Source of the DNA: Alphaproteobacteria bacterium
GTDB taxonomy: Bacteria; Pseudomonadota; Alphaproteobacteria; JAUHZC01
DNA: 64,000 bases
Direction of reading: 5' to 3'
Assembly: GCA_023898725.1 (NCBI GenBank)
Contig: CP060236.1
Location: 186,001-250,000 of the forward strand
Numbering within the stretch: the first letter of the stretch is position 1; each line of letters starts with the position of its first letter. The notes under the pieces were generated by a model. The model saw only the letters and a program-made list of their open reading frames with translations, was not told where the DNA came from and ran no database searches. Positions 7,824-17,408 of this stretch are shown here, piece by piece. The translations under genes and the position numbers were made by a program.

Positions 7824-8141
7824 TAGGTCACGAAAACTTGCGGCACAGCCATCCACACGTGTCAGGCCAAGTAGCCTTTCAGAGTTCCATTTTGTAACCT
7901 AGTTTTTTCTAACATGAGCAAGGTACTTTCAGGCACATTATGCAATAGGGCGTTTTTTAGGGAAAATTCCTGCATGAGGATGAAAAATGTAACACCTATG
8001 CTGTAAGTGATAACAACAAAAAAAAGAAATAATCACCAAAGCTGATATTATACCCTGCTACCGCGTAGATTGTCACTGACCTATAGATATTTTCCTGATA
8101 CACTGATAATTAACTGATTCAAGATTGTTTTAAGCACCTTT
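7824..8141. other. Intergenic region between the IS and mgtE
   Basis: 318 bases with no frame I can support. It must carry the mgtE promoter. I looked for a magnesium riboswitch-like hairpin series and see none clear enough to report. Confidence 0.35.
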
Positions 8142-9518
8142 ATGAGCCGTGACACACACCCCACATTTGCGAATCACGTTGGAGTAACCTCTGAGGTTCT
8201 ACAGGAGGTGCGCCAACACCTCCGGGCCCACAAATGGGCACGCCTGAAAAAAACCGTGGCTCCGCTGCATGCTTCTGATATCGCTAACATTATCCAACTG
8301 CTTGATGGGTCTGAGCGCAATCATTTTATTCCTTTGATTCCTGCTGAGGCGCTACCAGAAGTTTTGGCTGAGCTTGAGGATCATTTTCGTCCCCTCGTTC
8401 TTGAACGCCTTAACCCCCAACAGCTTGCGAATGCCATTACGGAGTTAGACACCGGGGATGCCGTTGAGCTCATTGAAGAACTTGACGATGATGTGAAAGA
8501 AAAAGCGCTCAGTCATATTTCAAAAGAAGACCGCGAAGTGCTTGAAAAAGCACTCCAGTATGCAGAAAAGACTGCTGGGCGTATCATGCAAACGGATGTC
8601 CCTTGTGTGCCAGGTTTTTGGACAGTGGGAGAAGCTCTTGACTATATTGCCAAGACAACGGATCTCCCTGATACTTATTATGATTTGTATATTGTTGATC
8701 CTCGCGATAAACCACAGGGCATTGTTTCACTCACCCAACTCGTTCGCGAGGAACGCGATGTACCACTTGCAAAAATTATTGACGAGAATATTCGGTTAAT
8801 TCCCGCAGATATGGACCAAGAAAAAGTAGCGCAACTTTTTCGCCAATATGGGCTTGTGTCCGCTCCTATTGTCAACACAGAAAATCATATTATTGGGATG
8901 ATCACTGTTGACGACATTGTGCACGTCATTACAGAAGAAGCCCAAGAAGACTTGCTCAATCTTGCCGGTGTACGCGAATCAGATTTTTACGCTGGCCCAG
9001 TCGAAACAACTTATCAGCGCATCCCATGGCTTGTTATTACGATGGTGAACGTAATGATTTCGATTTTTGTTCTGAGTCACTTCCGAACGCTTATTGACCA
9101 AGTCACCGCGCTGGCATTTTATCTGCCCGTTTCTGCTGCAATGGCTGGGAACTCTGGGCTGCAAGTTATCACCATTATCGTGCGTGCACTCGCCACACAG
9201 GAATTGCGTAAAGAAAATCAGATGCGCACCGTCATTAAAGAGCTCACCGTTGCCAATTTCAATGGGATTATCTTTGCTCTTGTGTTTGGGACACTGGCAT
9301 CTTACTGGGAAAGTGATGTACGGTTAGGGCTTGTTGTGGGGGGGGCACTAATTTTTAATATGATTTTAGCCGGTCTTGCAGGAACACTCCTTCCCGTGAT
9401 GCTACGCCGACTGGACATGGACCCCGCAATTGGCGCTGGCCCGATGCTGACAATTCTTACTGATGTTCTGGGTTATTTTATTTACTTGAGTCTGGCTACA
9501 CTTATTTTTGGCACATAA
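8142..9518 (+). CDS. mgtE: Magnesium transporter MgtE
   Basis: A 458-residue protein of normal length for MgtE, a Mg2+-gated channel in the inner membrane. In order: an N-terminal superhelical domain (about 20-130) with the repeated LNPQQLANAITELDTGDAVEL pattern, a tandem CBS pair (about 137-260), then five membrane helices starting near residue 290. The channel signature is present (PVSAAMAGNSGLQ, then TIIVRALA). Acidic residues of the cytoplasmic domains, which sense Mg2+ in characterised members, are plentiful. It is a single gene; no operon partner is seen. The ATG at 8142 lacks a strong ribosome site. Confidence 0.93.
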   Translation: MSRDTHPTFANHVGVTSEVLQEVRQHLRAHKWARLKKTVAPLHASDIANIIQLLDGSERNHFIPLIPAEALPEVLAELEDHFRPLVLERLNPQQLANAITELDTGDAVELIEELDDDVKEKALSHISKEDREVLEKALQYAEKTAGRIMQTDVPCVPGFWTVGEALDYIAKTTDLPDTYYDLYIVDPRDKPQGIVSLTQLVREERDVPLAKIIDENIRLIPADMDQEKVAQLFRQYGLVSAPIVNTENHIIGMITVDDIVHVITEEAQEDLLNLAGVRESDFYAGPVETTYQRIPWLVITMVNVMISIFVLSHFRTLIDQVTALAFYLPVSAAMAGNSGLQVITIIVRALATQELRKENQMRTVIKELTVANFNGIIFALVFGTLASYWESDVRLGLVVGGALIFNMILAGLAGTLLPVMLRRLDMDPAIGAGPMLTILTDVLGYFIYLSLATLIFGT

Positions 9519-10012
9519 AATGTTGTACTGCAATTTTGTGTAAGCGTTCAAAGAAAAACCGAGCAAAAAACTGGCGGTAGGGTTCTTTCTTGTGGCCAGA
9601 ACAGAAGTTACCCCATTACTACTTATGCATTTTTTATCGCGCTTTTATTGTCTTTGCTTATTGCCTTGGGAACAGGAAAATCTTGTGCCATAAGTACTGA
9701 CACTGGATCTACACAATTGGCAAGAAGGATTCCGGTGATTGGTATTGCCCCGTATACTATGAAGCCAGATAAAAAAAACAGGCACCAAAGGGTAGTATTT
9801 CACAAAAATTATAGGCCCTCGCATGTCCGAACAACTCATTCCCTCTAGATAAACATTTGAATTATCACGGAAAAATTTTCCTATTGTTATTGATCGTCAT
9901 CTTCGTGACAACACACAAATTGTTTTGTCATATACTTTTAATCAAAGTACATATATTCGCTAGGCCTATTTAACTGGCCTTAGTACTAGTAAATTTTGAT
10001 ACAGACAGACAT
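9519..10012. other. Gap between mgtE and the pal terminator
   Basis: About 490 bases with no gene I can support. A plus-strand frame ending at 9848 has a hydrophobic, signal-like stretch (FFIALLLSLLIALG) before its first ATG, but no start codon or ribosome site fits it. I treat it as chance. Confidence 0.35.
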
Positions 10013-10042
10013 AAAAAAACCTCCCAGACGAGAGGTTTTTTT
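10013..10042 (-). terminator. Rho-independent terminator after pal (bidirectional)
   Basis: A perfect 11-bp stem (10013-10023 with 10032-10042) around an 8-base loop. The arms are A7CCTC and GAGGT7, so each strand ends in a U-run. It lies 20 bases after the pal stop and can also end transcripts arriving from mgtE. Confidence 0.85.
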
Positions 10043-10062
10043 CATTCTATAGCAGTAGTTCT

Positions 10063-10506
10063 TTATTCAACAACGGTAACCGCACGACGGTTATATGTAT
10101 GGGCTTGCTCGTCATCGCCTTCAACGGCAAGACGCTCTTTTCCATAAGATACGATACGGACGCGCTCTTTGGATACCCCGTGACTGAACAAATAATCACG
10201 AACAGCTGCTGCACGACGTTCGCCAAGACCCAAGTTGTATTCACGCGTGCCCCGCTTATCGCAATGCCCTTCAACCAAAATGCTCACATTTGGATATTTG
10301 GCCAACCATGCCACTTGCCCATCTAATGCATCTTTTGCATCCGCCCGAAGAGAGGCAGAGTTGTAATCATAATGCACACGCTCAGCGGTTGATTGTTGAA
10401 AGTCTGTGCAAGATCCAGGCCCAACTTGTGCGCATGAGTTACGATCGCACGCACAGCCAGCAAGGCTGAGGCCAACGATCAAGATACTGAGTATATTTTT
10501 TAACAT
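10063..10506 (-). CDS. pal: Peptidoglycan-associated lipoprotein Pal
   Basis: 147 residues from the ATG at 10506, which follows an AGGAAA ribosome site; a longer frame upstream is unlikely to be used. The signal peptide ends in the lipobox LSLAGC, so it is anchored in the outer membrane by a lipid. The rest is an OmpA-like domain that binds diaminopimelate in the cell wall, with the signature VEGHCDKRGTREYN and LGERRAAAVRDYL. It is the last gene of tolQ-tolR-tolA-tolB-pal and works with TolB to tie the outer membrane to the wall during division. A strong terminator follows. Confidence 0.95.
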   Translation of the reverse strand: MLKNILSILIVGLSLAGCACDRNSCAQVGPGSCTDFQQSTAERVHYDYNSASLRADAKDALDGQVAWLAKYPNVSILVEGHCDKRGTREYNLGLGERRAAAVRDYLFSHGVSKERVRIVSYGKERLAVEGDDEQAHTYNRRAVTVVE

Positions 10507-10597
10507 GTCTAATTTCCTAGAGTTATTTTCTGTACGACAAATCAATACTATCAAAAAAAACCTATGGTATTAAGTAAAATTTTAAGAAATCAAGAAT

Positions 10598-11950
10598 TTA
10601 TAAAATTTTGTCCCGGGAAGGTGACCAAGTTGCCGTCACTGCATTCACTCCCGATGGTGTGGGAAGATTACGCTCATAAAAGCCCGCAAGGTCAATAATG
10701 CGAATGCGGCGGTCTCCATTTTTCCCTTTTTCCTTGGCTCGATCCTGACGGGTGAAGATAATGGCCTTACCATTCGGTGACCAGAATGGGTCCTCCACAA
10801 TGTAGCCCGTTGATAGCAAGCGCTCTCCTTTGCCATCTGTGCGCATAACACCGATATGAAAAGCCCCATCAAAAATTTTCGTGAAACAAATCATATCTCC
10901 ACGCGGCGACCAAACAGGCGCAGCATAACGCCCACCAGGGCCAAAACTGATTCGCTTTATATTTTTGCCGTTACTGTCCATAACATACAGCTGTTGGGTT
11001 CCAGGACGATCTGAGTTAAATACGATCTTCTTTCCATCGGGACTATAGCTAGGAGATGTGTCAATATACTTACCCTCAGTAAGCTTGCGAATGGATTTTG
11101 TTCCCAGGTCCATCTCGTATATGTGAGAGTATGCGCCCTTATCTGTTGCGCTCATCAAGACTTTCTTACCATCCGGAGAATAGCGCGGCGCATAGGTCAT
11201 TCCGGGAAATCGCCCCACCAGGGTCCGCATGCCTGTTTTAAGGTTTAAGATATAAACCTTAGGAACCGTGTTTGTGATGCCATAGTCCAGATACACAATT
11301 TCATTGCGCGTCGGTGAAAAGCGAGGTGTCAAAACAATATTTTTCCCCATAGTCAGATACCGATGATTTTCACCATCTTGGTCCATGATAGCTAACTGCT
11401 TTATTGCTTGTGTACCCTGCTTGCGCTCAGCAATATAGGCAACTTGAGAGTCAAAGAACCCATCTTCCCCCATTAGGCGTTTGTAGATATCATCACTGGC
11501 CATATGTACCAAACGGCGCCATGATCGTTTATCGGTGGTAAGCGTGTGAGAGACAACTTCCTTCTGTGTCAGAACATTATAAAGAATATAACTAAACTGC
11601 ACCCGACCATCCATGGTTGGCGAGAGCTTCCCCACCACCAAGGATCGCGCACCGATCACACGCCAATCTCTAAATTTTGGCTCTTTAAGGGCATCGTCAG
11701 CATTTTGAATAAATGCCTTCTGACTAATAACATTAAACACACCAGCATTGGTAAAGTTCGTGCGCATCGCCCTTGCCATCTCCCGACCAAACTGGGCATG
11801 CTCCGGTGTTGCTCCCTGAAAGTCTGTTACAGCTATGGGATGGTCAGTTGCCGATCCCTGGGTCAATTTTACGTGAATTTTAGCCTGAGCTGGCAAAATG
11901 CACAGCATAGCCAAAACAACCATGCGATAAAAAATTGAAGAAGTATTCAT
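10598..11950 (-). CDS. tolB: Tol-Pal system protein TolB
   Basis: About 450 residues from the ATG at 11950; an in-frame GTG three codons upstream is also possible. The signal peptide (MVVLAMLCILPAQA) directs it to the periplasm. An N-terminal domain is followed by a six-bladed propeller with the repeated TolB pattern (PRFSPTRNEIVYL, PRYSPDGKKVLMS, PSYSPDGKKIVFNSDR, PVWSPRGDMICFT, PFWSPNGKAIIFT). It docks on Pal and receives energy from TolQRA. It sits 91 bases upstream of pal and 213 bases downstream of tolA. Confidence 0.95.
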   Translation of the reverse strand: MNTSSIFYRMVVLAMLCILPAQAKIHVKLTQGSATDHPIAVTDFQGATPEHAQFGREMARAMRTNFTNAGVFNVISQKAFIQNADDALKEPKFRDWRVIGARSLVVGKLSPTMDGRVQFSYILYNVLTQKEVVSHTLTTDKRSWRRLVHMASDDIYKRLMGEDGFFDSQVAYIAERKQGTQAIKQLAIMDQDGENHRYLTMGKNIVLTPRFSPTRNEIVYLDYGITNTVPKVYILNLKTGMRTLVGRFPGMTYAPRYSPDGKKVLMSATDKGAYSHIYEMDLGTKSIRKLTEGKYIDTSPSYSPDGKKIVFNSDRPGTQQLYVMDSNGKNIKRISFGPGGRYAAPVWSPRGDMICFTKIFDGAFHIGVMRTDGKGERLLSTGYIVEDPFWSPNGKAIIFTRQDRAKEKGKNGDRRIRIIDLAGFYERNLPTPSGVNAVTATWSPSRDKIL

Positions 11951-12172
11951 GAGATCCACACGAAAAATATATTGATTACGAATTATAAGAGTATTATTAG
12001 CAAAAAAAAGAGCGCATGCCTATGGTGTATTATGGTTCATAAGCTCTCTCTCAATCGCCCTGTCTAGGAAACCATTTATCCAGGAGGCTTTTGTCATAAG
12101 CACCACGTGACCCCTGTGCGTGTACTCTTCATCACACAACTTTCATCGAACCCATCACCTGTTCGTTATACA

Positions 12173-12979
12173 CTAGTTCATAGCCTTAGGATCAAAGACA
12201 ATCTCAAGCTCTTTCCAGCGTGAGTACTTTTGTACAGGAAGAGCAATTGGCTGACAACGTGGGTCAAGCACAGCATTTCGTGCCTCATCTACCGCTACTT
12301 GGTACAACGCATTTTGCGTATTTTTGGGTGAAATTATTTCTGCTTTATTTACCGTACCATTTTGATTCATTAGCAAGCTTACGACCACGACAAACGTGCG
12401 AGAATTTGGTGCGTGCATAAAGGTACCCTTGTTCCAACACGCATTAAATTGGCGCATAAGAATTGTACGAATTTCATCATCACTTTCCGAACCATCCGCA
12501 GAGCCATGCCGAACATTGGCTTTATCTGTGGGTTTTTCTGTAACATCTTGCAAGTTTTTTAGTGCCCCCTGAGGTTGTGGCTTAGTCTTTGGTCGTGGAG
12601 AAGGAGGCCGTTTTTCCTTAGGGATTTCTTGCGGTTTTTTAGGGGCTGGCTTCGAACGATACGCGTCTGGGTCACTGACATCTGAAGGCTTTGTTGGTGC
12701 TGGTTTAAATTTTTCTATCACCTTGGGGGGTAAGGGAATTTTTGATTGATGACGACCAAGAGCCTCTTTTTGTGAAGGCAATGTATCGTTCATAATAATT
12801 TCAACAGCCCCACCCAAAACAATGGGTTGCGAGCGTGCCCAAAAAATATAGTCCAGCGCCAAGGCGAGTATCGCACACACATGAAAAATTACCGACCATC
12901 GGAGTCCTACAACCAGCGAGAATTGGGTATATGTTTTGCGTGCATGCAGAGCCTTAAGAGTGGCAGATGAGCGCTCCAT
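12173..12979 (-). CDS. tolA: TolA-like cell envelope protein (TonB C-terminal type)
   Basis: 268 residues. There is one membrane helix near residues 26-48 (SVIFHVCAILALALDYIFW), then a long Pro/Lys-rich stretch (about 80-150) that spans the periplasm. The C-terminal domain (about 170-265) has the FNACWNKGTFMHAP and VVVVSLLMNQNGTV patterns of alphaproteobacterial TolA/TonB-type domains. It transmits TolQR motor energy to TolB and Pal. The domain organisation and the position after tolR identify it; sequence conservation in this family is low. It follows tolR after 15 bases. Confidence 0.85.
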   Translation of the reverse strand: MERSSATLKALHARKTYTQFSLVVGLRWSVIFHVCAILALALDYIFWARSQPIVLGGAVEIIMNDTLPSQKEALGRHQSKIPLPPKVIEKFKPAPTKPSDVSDPDAYRSKPAPKKPQEIPKEKRPPSPRPKTKPQPQGALKNLQDVTEKPTDKANVRHGSADGSESDDEIRTILMRQFNACWNKGTFMHAPNSRTFVVVVSLLMNQNGTVNKAEIISPKNTQNALYQVAVDEARNAVLDPRCQPIALPVQKYSRWKELEIVFDPKAMN

Positions 12980-12994
12980 GTTCCCTAAGCTTTC

Positions 12995-13435
12995 TTAAGA
13001 TTTACCCGGAGGCGTTGCCACAAGACCAACGTGACGGAATCCTCCATATTGCAAGTGTGCCATCAAATTCATGATCGCACCATAGCTGACACGCTTATCT
13101 CCGCGCACATAAATACGTGCCTGCGGATCTGATTGGGTAATAGCTTTTAATTGAGGCACCAGATTTTTAAAGATTACCTTACGGTCTTGGATAAAAACGT
13201 CACCTTGACGGTTCATACTGACTGTTAGGGGTTCTTTTTGCTCTGTGGATGATTTCGCTGCGACTTTTGGCAAGTTAACGGGCACACACACCGTTAACAT
13301 GGGCGCCGTTACCATAAAGACAATAAGCAATACAAGCATGACGTCCACGAAAGGAGTTACATTGATTTCTGCCATGGGCTGACGACGGCTGCGCCGCCGG
13401 CGTGATGATGCTAGCTGTGTTGCGTTCATGCCCAT
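12995..13435 (-). CDS. tolR: Biopolymer transport protein TolR (ExbD family)
   Basis: 146 residues with the family layout. A basic N-terminus (SSRRRRSRRQP) is followed by INVTPFVDVMLVLLIVFMVTAPM, whose Asp (FVDVML) is the proton-carrying residue of the motor, then a periplasmic domain with the RGDKRVSYGAIM segment. It forms the TolQ-TolR motor in the inner membrane. It starts 3 bases after tolQ and lies 15 bases before tolA, so one transcript is expected. Confidence 0.95.
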   Translation of the reverse strand: MGMNATQLASSRRRRSRRQPMAEINVTPFVDVMLVLLIVFMVTAPMLTVCVPVNLPKVAAKSSTEQKEPLTVSMNRQGDVFIQDRKVIFKNLVPQLKAITQSDPQARIYVRGDKRVSYGAIMNLMAHLQYGGFRHVGLVATPPGKS

Positions 13436-13438
13436 AAA

Positions 13439-14242
13439 TTATGCCTTGCTATCAAGTTGACGAGAAAAAACGGTTGTAAACTCCTCAATAAATCCGCCAA
13501 TCCGTGTAGCAAAACGGTTCACATCACTGGAAATTTTGTTATAGGCTAAAACCGCCGGAATAGCGGCAACCAACCCCATTGCTGTGGCAAATAAGGCCTC
13601 CGCAATGCCTGGGGCGACAACCGCAAGATTGGTCGCTTGATTGGCCGCAATGCTTTGAAAGCTGTTCATAATGCCCCACACGGTCCCAAAAAGGCCAACA
13701 AAAGGCGCCGTAGATCCTACCGATGCAAGATAACTTGAAACACCCTCAAGGAGCTCAAGCTCACGATCCATTGCTACATTCATCACCCGAGTCATGCGCA
13801 CAAGCACATTGGCACGCTGTTCGCTTGTCAGCCGATTGGATGATTTTGATTGCTCCCACTCTCGCATTCCACTTATAAAAACAGCACTTAAGGGATCCGG
13901 ATCATCATAATCTACTTGTCCATGGACCTTATCCAAGTTTGATCCTGACCAAAAAATATCTTCAAACGCATTTGCTTTTTTTTGCATACGCTTGATTAAC
14001 AAGTACCGTGAGATAAAGATCGCCCACGTCGCCAGAGACGCAGCAACCAAAAGAAGCATAACAAATTGAATCGTAACGTCAGCCTCAACAAATAAACGCC
14101 ACAAAGAAAGATCCGCAGACTGCACAGCACTCGGCGTCAGGGATTGTACGGCGGGCAAAGAGGGAGATACAGACATATGTGCGACAAAGTAATTGTGTAA
14201 TGGAAGCAGTATACGTGAAATTACACGGTCGGACAAGAACAA
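13439..14242 (-). CDS. tolQ: Tol-Pal system proton channel TolQ (ExbB family)
   Basis: Up to 267 residues. The longest frame starts at a TTG (14242); an ATG at 14176 (MSVSPSLPAV) would give 245 residues, nearer the usual length of about 230, but neither has a strong ribosome site. Three membrane helices are seen (near residues 55-75, 160-185 and 195-215, long numbering), with the conserved STAPFVGLFGTVWGIMNSF and APGIAEALFATAMGLVAAIPAVLAYN blocks. It forms the proton channel with TolR. It is the first gene of the Tol-Pal cluster; ybgC is not next to it here. Confidence 0.93.
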   Translation of the reverse strand: MFLSDRVISRILLPLHNYFVAHMSVSPSLPAVQSLTPSAVQSADLSLWRLFVEADVTIQFVMLLLVAASLATWAIFISRYLLIKRMQKKANAFEDIFWSGSNLDKVHGQVDYDDPDPLSAVFISGMREWEQSKSSNRLTSEQRANVLVRMTRVMNVAMDRELELLEGVSSYLASVGSTAPFVGLFGTVWGIMNSFQSIAANQATNLAVVAPGIAEALFATAMGLVAAIPAVLAYNKISSDVNRFATRIGGFIEEFTTVFSRQLDSKA

Positions 14243-14359
14243 GAGAGGGGTTCATAGCCGTTGTGGTTAATGATCGCAGCGAGAAAAATCTGCAGACCAC
14301 ATTTTTTATGCACAGCCTTTACGTTGGGGGAATCTTTCTTTACATTACAAATGGTTTGC

Positions 14360-14436
14360 GCGTCCTTAGCTCAGCTGGATAGAGCAACAGCCTTCTAAGC
14401 TGTGGGTCGCAGGTTCGAATCCTGCAGGACGCACCA
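14360..14436 (+). tRNA. tRNA-Arg (anticodon UCU)
   Basis: A 77-base cloverleaf with encoded CCA. The acceptor stem is GCGTCCT with AGGACGC. The D-arm is TAGCTCAGCTGGATAGAGCA, the anticodon loop is CTTCTAA (anticodon TCT, reading AGA), and the T-arm carries GGTTCGAAT. It lies between the divergent tolQ and the convergent valS. I saw no att-like duplication of its 3' end nearby. Confidence 0.97.
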
Positions 14437-14606
14437 CCCTTTCCAGGGCACAGGATTATAGTAGATCCAAACTTTCTACTGGCAAAGAAACGCTGAGGTG
14501 GGACACCACACATTCGCCGGAAGGTAAACAGTTGCGTCGCTCAACGATCCAGGCAGATAGCTGGTTGCAATCTACAGATCCGATAAACACATCCGCCATA
14601 AATCCA

Positions 14607-17249
14607 TTAGTGGGGGAGCCGCTTCAACGCTTGAAGGATTTTCTCTTGTGCAGCCTGAGCAGCATCGTGTCTGGCGCGTATTTTTGCGACAGCATCAGGA
14701 CTGGCGCGGCTGACAAAGTTCTTATTTGCAAGTTTTTGAGCATTGACATCACACTCAGCTACAAACGCAGCAAGCTCTTTTTCCAGACGTTTGCGTTCTT
14801 CTCCAGAGTCAAGCGCATGCATGACTGGCACGTGAATGGTCGTGCCATCAAAAACAAATTGAAGCGCTTGATCGGGGAAATCCGTCGCCGGGGTAATGGT
14901 ATTAATCTTTGCTACTATCGTGCATAGATCCGGAAATTGGGCAAAAATAAAGGGCAGCTGACTGTTGGTCTCAACCAACAGGTCAAGGCCTTTCCCTGGT
15001 GCAATACCTGCATCAGCCCTCAACCCTCGCAGATCTTTGATCAAGCGAATCAATGTATCAATCCCTGCAATGGCGTGTTTGTCCGCCTCTAACGCCTCTG
15101 AAAAAGAGGGCCACTCTGTAGCTATGAGCATACCTTCTTCCGCATAGAAATGCGCATGAATTTCCTCCGTCACAAAGGGCATCAACGGGTTTACAAAAAT
15201 CAATACTTGGCGCAACACCCACATAAGCGTTTCTTGCGTTTCACGATGAGCCTTATGCGTGTTGTTTTGTAAGGCAGGCTTTGCGAGCTCCACATACCAA
15301 TCACAGACCGCCCCCCAAACGAACTGATAAACACTGTGCGTCACACGATCAAAGCGGTAGTTTTCTAAATGTGCTTCCAGCACGCGACTCTGGGCATAGA
15401 CTTGATCCACAATCCACTGATTGACAGGATACGTCACGCTACATGGGTCAAATGCCCTACGGTACTGGCATTGATAGTGCTCGCATAATCGCGCCACATT
15501 CCATAATTTTGTGCCAAAATTCCTGTATCCCTCAATTTGAGATTCTTTAAATTTAATATCCACCCCTGGGGCCGCATATGAAGCCATACCAAAGCGCAAC
15601 GCATCAGAGCCATATTTGTCTATCAGCACCAAAGGATCGATCACATTGCCTTTTGACTTAGACATTTTTTGACCATGCTCGTCACGCACCAGCGCATTCA
15701 TATAAACGGTATGAAAGGGTACCTCACCCATACAATGTATTCCCATCATCATCATGCGCGCCACCCAAAAAAAGATAATATCAAAACCCGTCACAAGAAC
15801 GTCACCAGGATAATAACGTGCAAGCTCAGTTGTTTGATGCGGCCACCCCAGAGTACTAAAAGGCCACAAAGCAGAAGAAAACCATGTGTCTAAAACATCA
15901 GCATCGCGCCTCAGGGAAACCGCTTCTCCGTAATGCGCTATCGCCAGTTTTTGGGCTTCTTCTTCATCATGAGCCACGAAGTGAGCCTCATCCGGACCAT
16001 ACCACACGGGAATTTGATGACCCCACCAAATCTGGCGCGAAATGCACCACGGCTGAATATTCCGCATCCACTCAAAGTACGTTGCCGTCCATTTTTCGGG
16101 AACAAACTTTGTTTTCCCTTCTTCTACGGCTTGTATTGCTTTAGCAGCCAGCGGTTCAACATTCATAAACCATTGCAGTGTCATATATGGCTCAACCTCA
16201 ACACCACTGCGTTGACTATGCGGAACAGGGCGCGTCGTTTCTTCGACTGTGATGAGCTGATCTGTTGCATCAAGCGCTGCAACTACTGCTTTGCGCGCCG
16301 CATACCGATCGAGGCCAACAAAACGTTCTGGGACAACTCCCGGGAGCAATCTGAGGCCTTTATCCATCACCGTAATGTGTGGCAACCCATGGCGACGACC
16401 TACCTCAAAATCGTTAAAGTCATGAGCAGGGGTAATCTTAACTGCTCCTGTTCCTTTCTCCGGATCTGAATAATCATCTGCAATAACAGGAATGGTTCGA
16501 TCAGTAAGCGGCACCCGAACCTTTTTTCCCACAAGGTGGGCATAACGCTCATCTTTAGGATTCACCGCGATAGCCGTGTCTCCAAAGAGTGTTTCGGGAC
16601 GAGTGGTCGCAATGACAAGGGAGTCCTTACTATCGCAGAGAGGATAAGCAATGTGATAGTAATGACCCTTGATGTCTTTAGTTTCCACCTCAAGATCAGA
16701 GACAGCTGTTTGCAAAACAACATCCCAATTGACCAAACGCTCCGCACGATAAATTAATCCCTCATTATAAAGCCGCACAAACACCTCCCGCACAGCCTCA
16801 TTCAGCCCTTCATCCATTGTAAAACGGGCCCGTTTCCAATCCGGTGTTATGCCTAAGCGACGCTGCTGATCAAAAATTCGGTTTCCGGACTCCGCACGCC
16901 ATTCCCACACGCGCGCTATAAAGGCATCGCGACCAAGATCATGACGCGTGCGCTTTTCCTCTGCCAATTGGCGCTCGACAATCATTTGTGTTGCAATCCC
17001 CGCATGATCCATACCGGGTTGCCAAAAGGCATCCATGCCCTTCAAACGCTTGTAACGAATCATAATATCTTGAAGTGTGTAGTTCAGCGCATGCCCCATA
17101 TGCAAGGATCCCGTCACGTTAGGGGGGGGCATCATGATGACATATGGTTTTTTACCAGAAGCTGTATTACCAGCGGTTAGGCCAGACTCGTCCCACGCAG
17201 CAATCCATTTATTCTCAAGATTTCGCGGGTTATATGTTTTATCAAGCAT
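14607..17249 (-). CDS. valS: Valyl-tRNA synthetase
   Basis: 880 residues, the usual length. It joins valine to tRNA-Val in the cytoplasm. Class I signatures: PPPNVTGSLHMGHALN (HIGH box at residues 50-53) and KMSKSKGNVIDP (KMSKS box near 530). The editing domain lies between them (TTRPETLFGDTAIAVNP). The C-terminus is the expected coiled arm (ERKRLEKELAAFVAECDVNAQKLANKNFVSRA). It is a single gene; the flanking gaps (14437-14606 and 17250-17369) hold nothing I recognise. Confidence 0.97.
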   Translation of the reverse strand: MLDKTYNPRNLENKWIAAWDESGLTAGNTASGKKPYVIMMPPPNVTGSLHMGHALNYTLQDIMIRYKRLKGMDAFWQPGMDHAGIATQMIVERQLAEEKRTRHDLGRDAFIARVWEWRAESGNRIFDQQRRLGITPDWKRARFTMDEGLNEAVREVFVRLYNEGLIYRAERLVNWDVVLQTAVSDLEVETKDIKGHYYHIAYPLCDSKDSLVIATTRPETLFGDTAIAVNPKDERYAHLVGKKVRVPLTDRTIPVIADDYSDPEKGTGAVKITPAHDFNDFEVGRRHGLPHITVMDKGLRLLPGVVPERFVGLDRYAARKAVVAALDATDQLITVEETTRPVPHSQRSGVEVEPYMTLQWFMNVEPLAAKAIQAVEEGKTKFVPEKWTATYFEWMRNIQPWCISRQIWWGHQIPVWYGPDEAHFVAHDEEEAQKLAIAHYGEAVSLRRDADVLDTWFSSALWPFSTLGWPHQTTELARYYPGDVLVTGFDIIFFWVARMMMMGIHCMGEVPFHTVYMNALVRDEHGQKMSKSKGNVIDPLVLIDKYGSDALRFGMASYAAPGVDIKFKESQIEGYRNFGTKLWNVARLCEHYQCQYRRAFDPCSVTYPVNQWIVDQVYAQSRVLEAHLENYRFDRVTHSVYQFVWGAVCDWYVELAKPALQNNTHKAHRETQETLMWVLRQVLIFVNPLMPFVTEEIHAHFYAEEGMLIATEWPSFSEALEADKHAIAGIDTLIRLIKDLRGLRADAGIAPGKGLDLLVETNSQLPFIFAQFPDLCTIVAKINTITPATDFPDQALQFVFDGTTIHVPVMHALDSGEERKRLEKELAAFVAECDVNAQKLANKNFVSRASPDAVAKIRARHDAAQAAQEKILQALKRLPH

Positions 17250-17408
17250 GTGATGAACCTCTCAGGAACATGTATCAGGTAATACCCGTATTATCAGGAA
17301 TTTCTTCCTGACTCAACATGACTGTCCGTGGGTGAACAGCAAAAATAATACGCATAGGAGCGAGCAATCTTCTAAGGGTAGAATATGGGTAGAATATGAT
17401 CCGCTTCG

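Noticed and set aside
9648..9848. Small exported protein between mgtE and pal
   Set aside because: A hydrophobic stretch precedes the ATG, but the frame has no usable start for it and no ribosome site; the rest is not protein-like.
14360..14436. tRNA-Arg as an island attachment site
   Set aside because: No integrase is adjacent and I found no repeated 3' end of the tRNA near the repeat island border at 17370.
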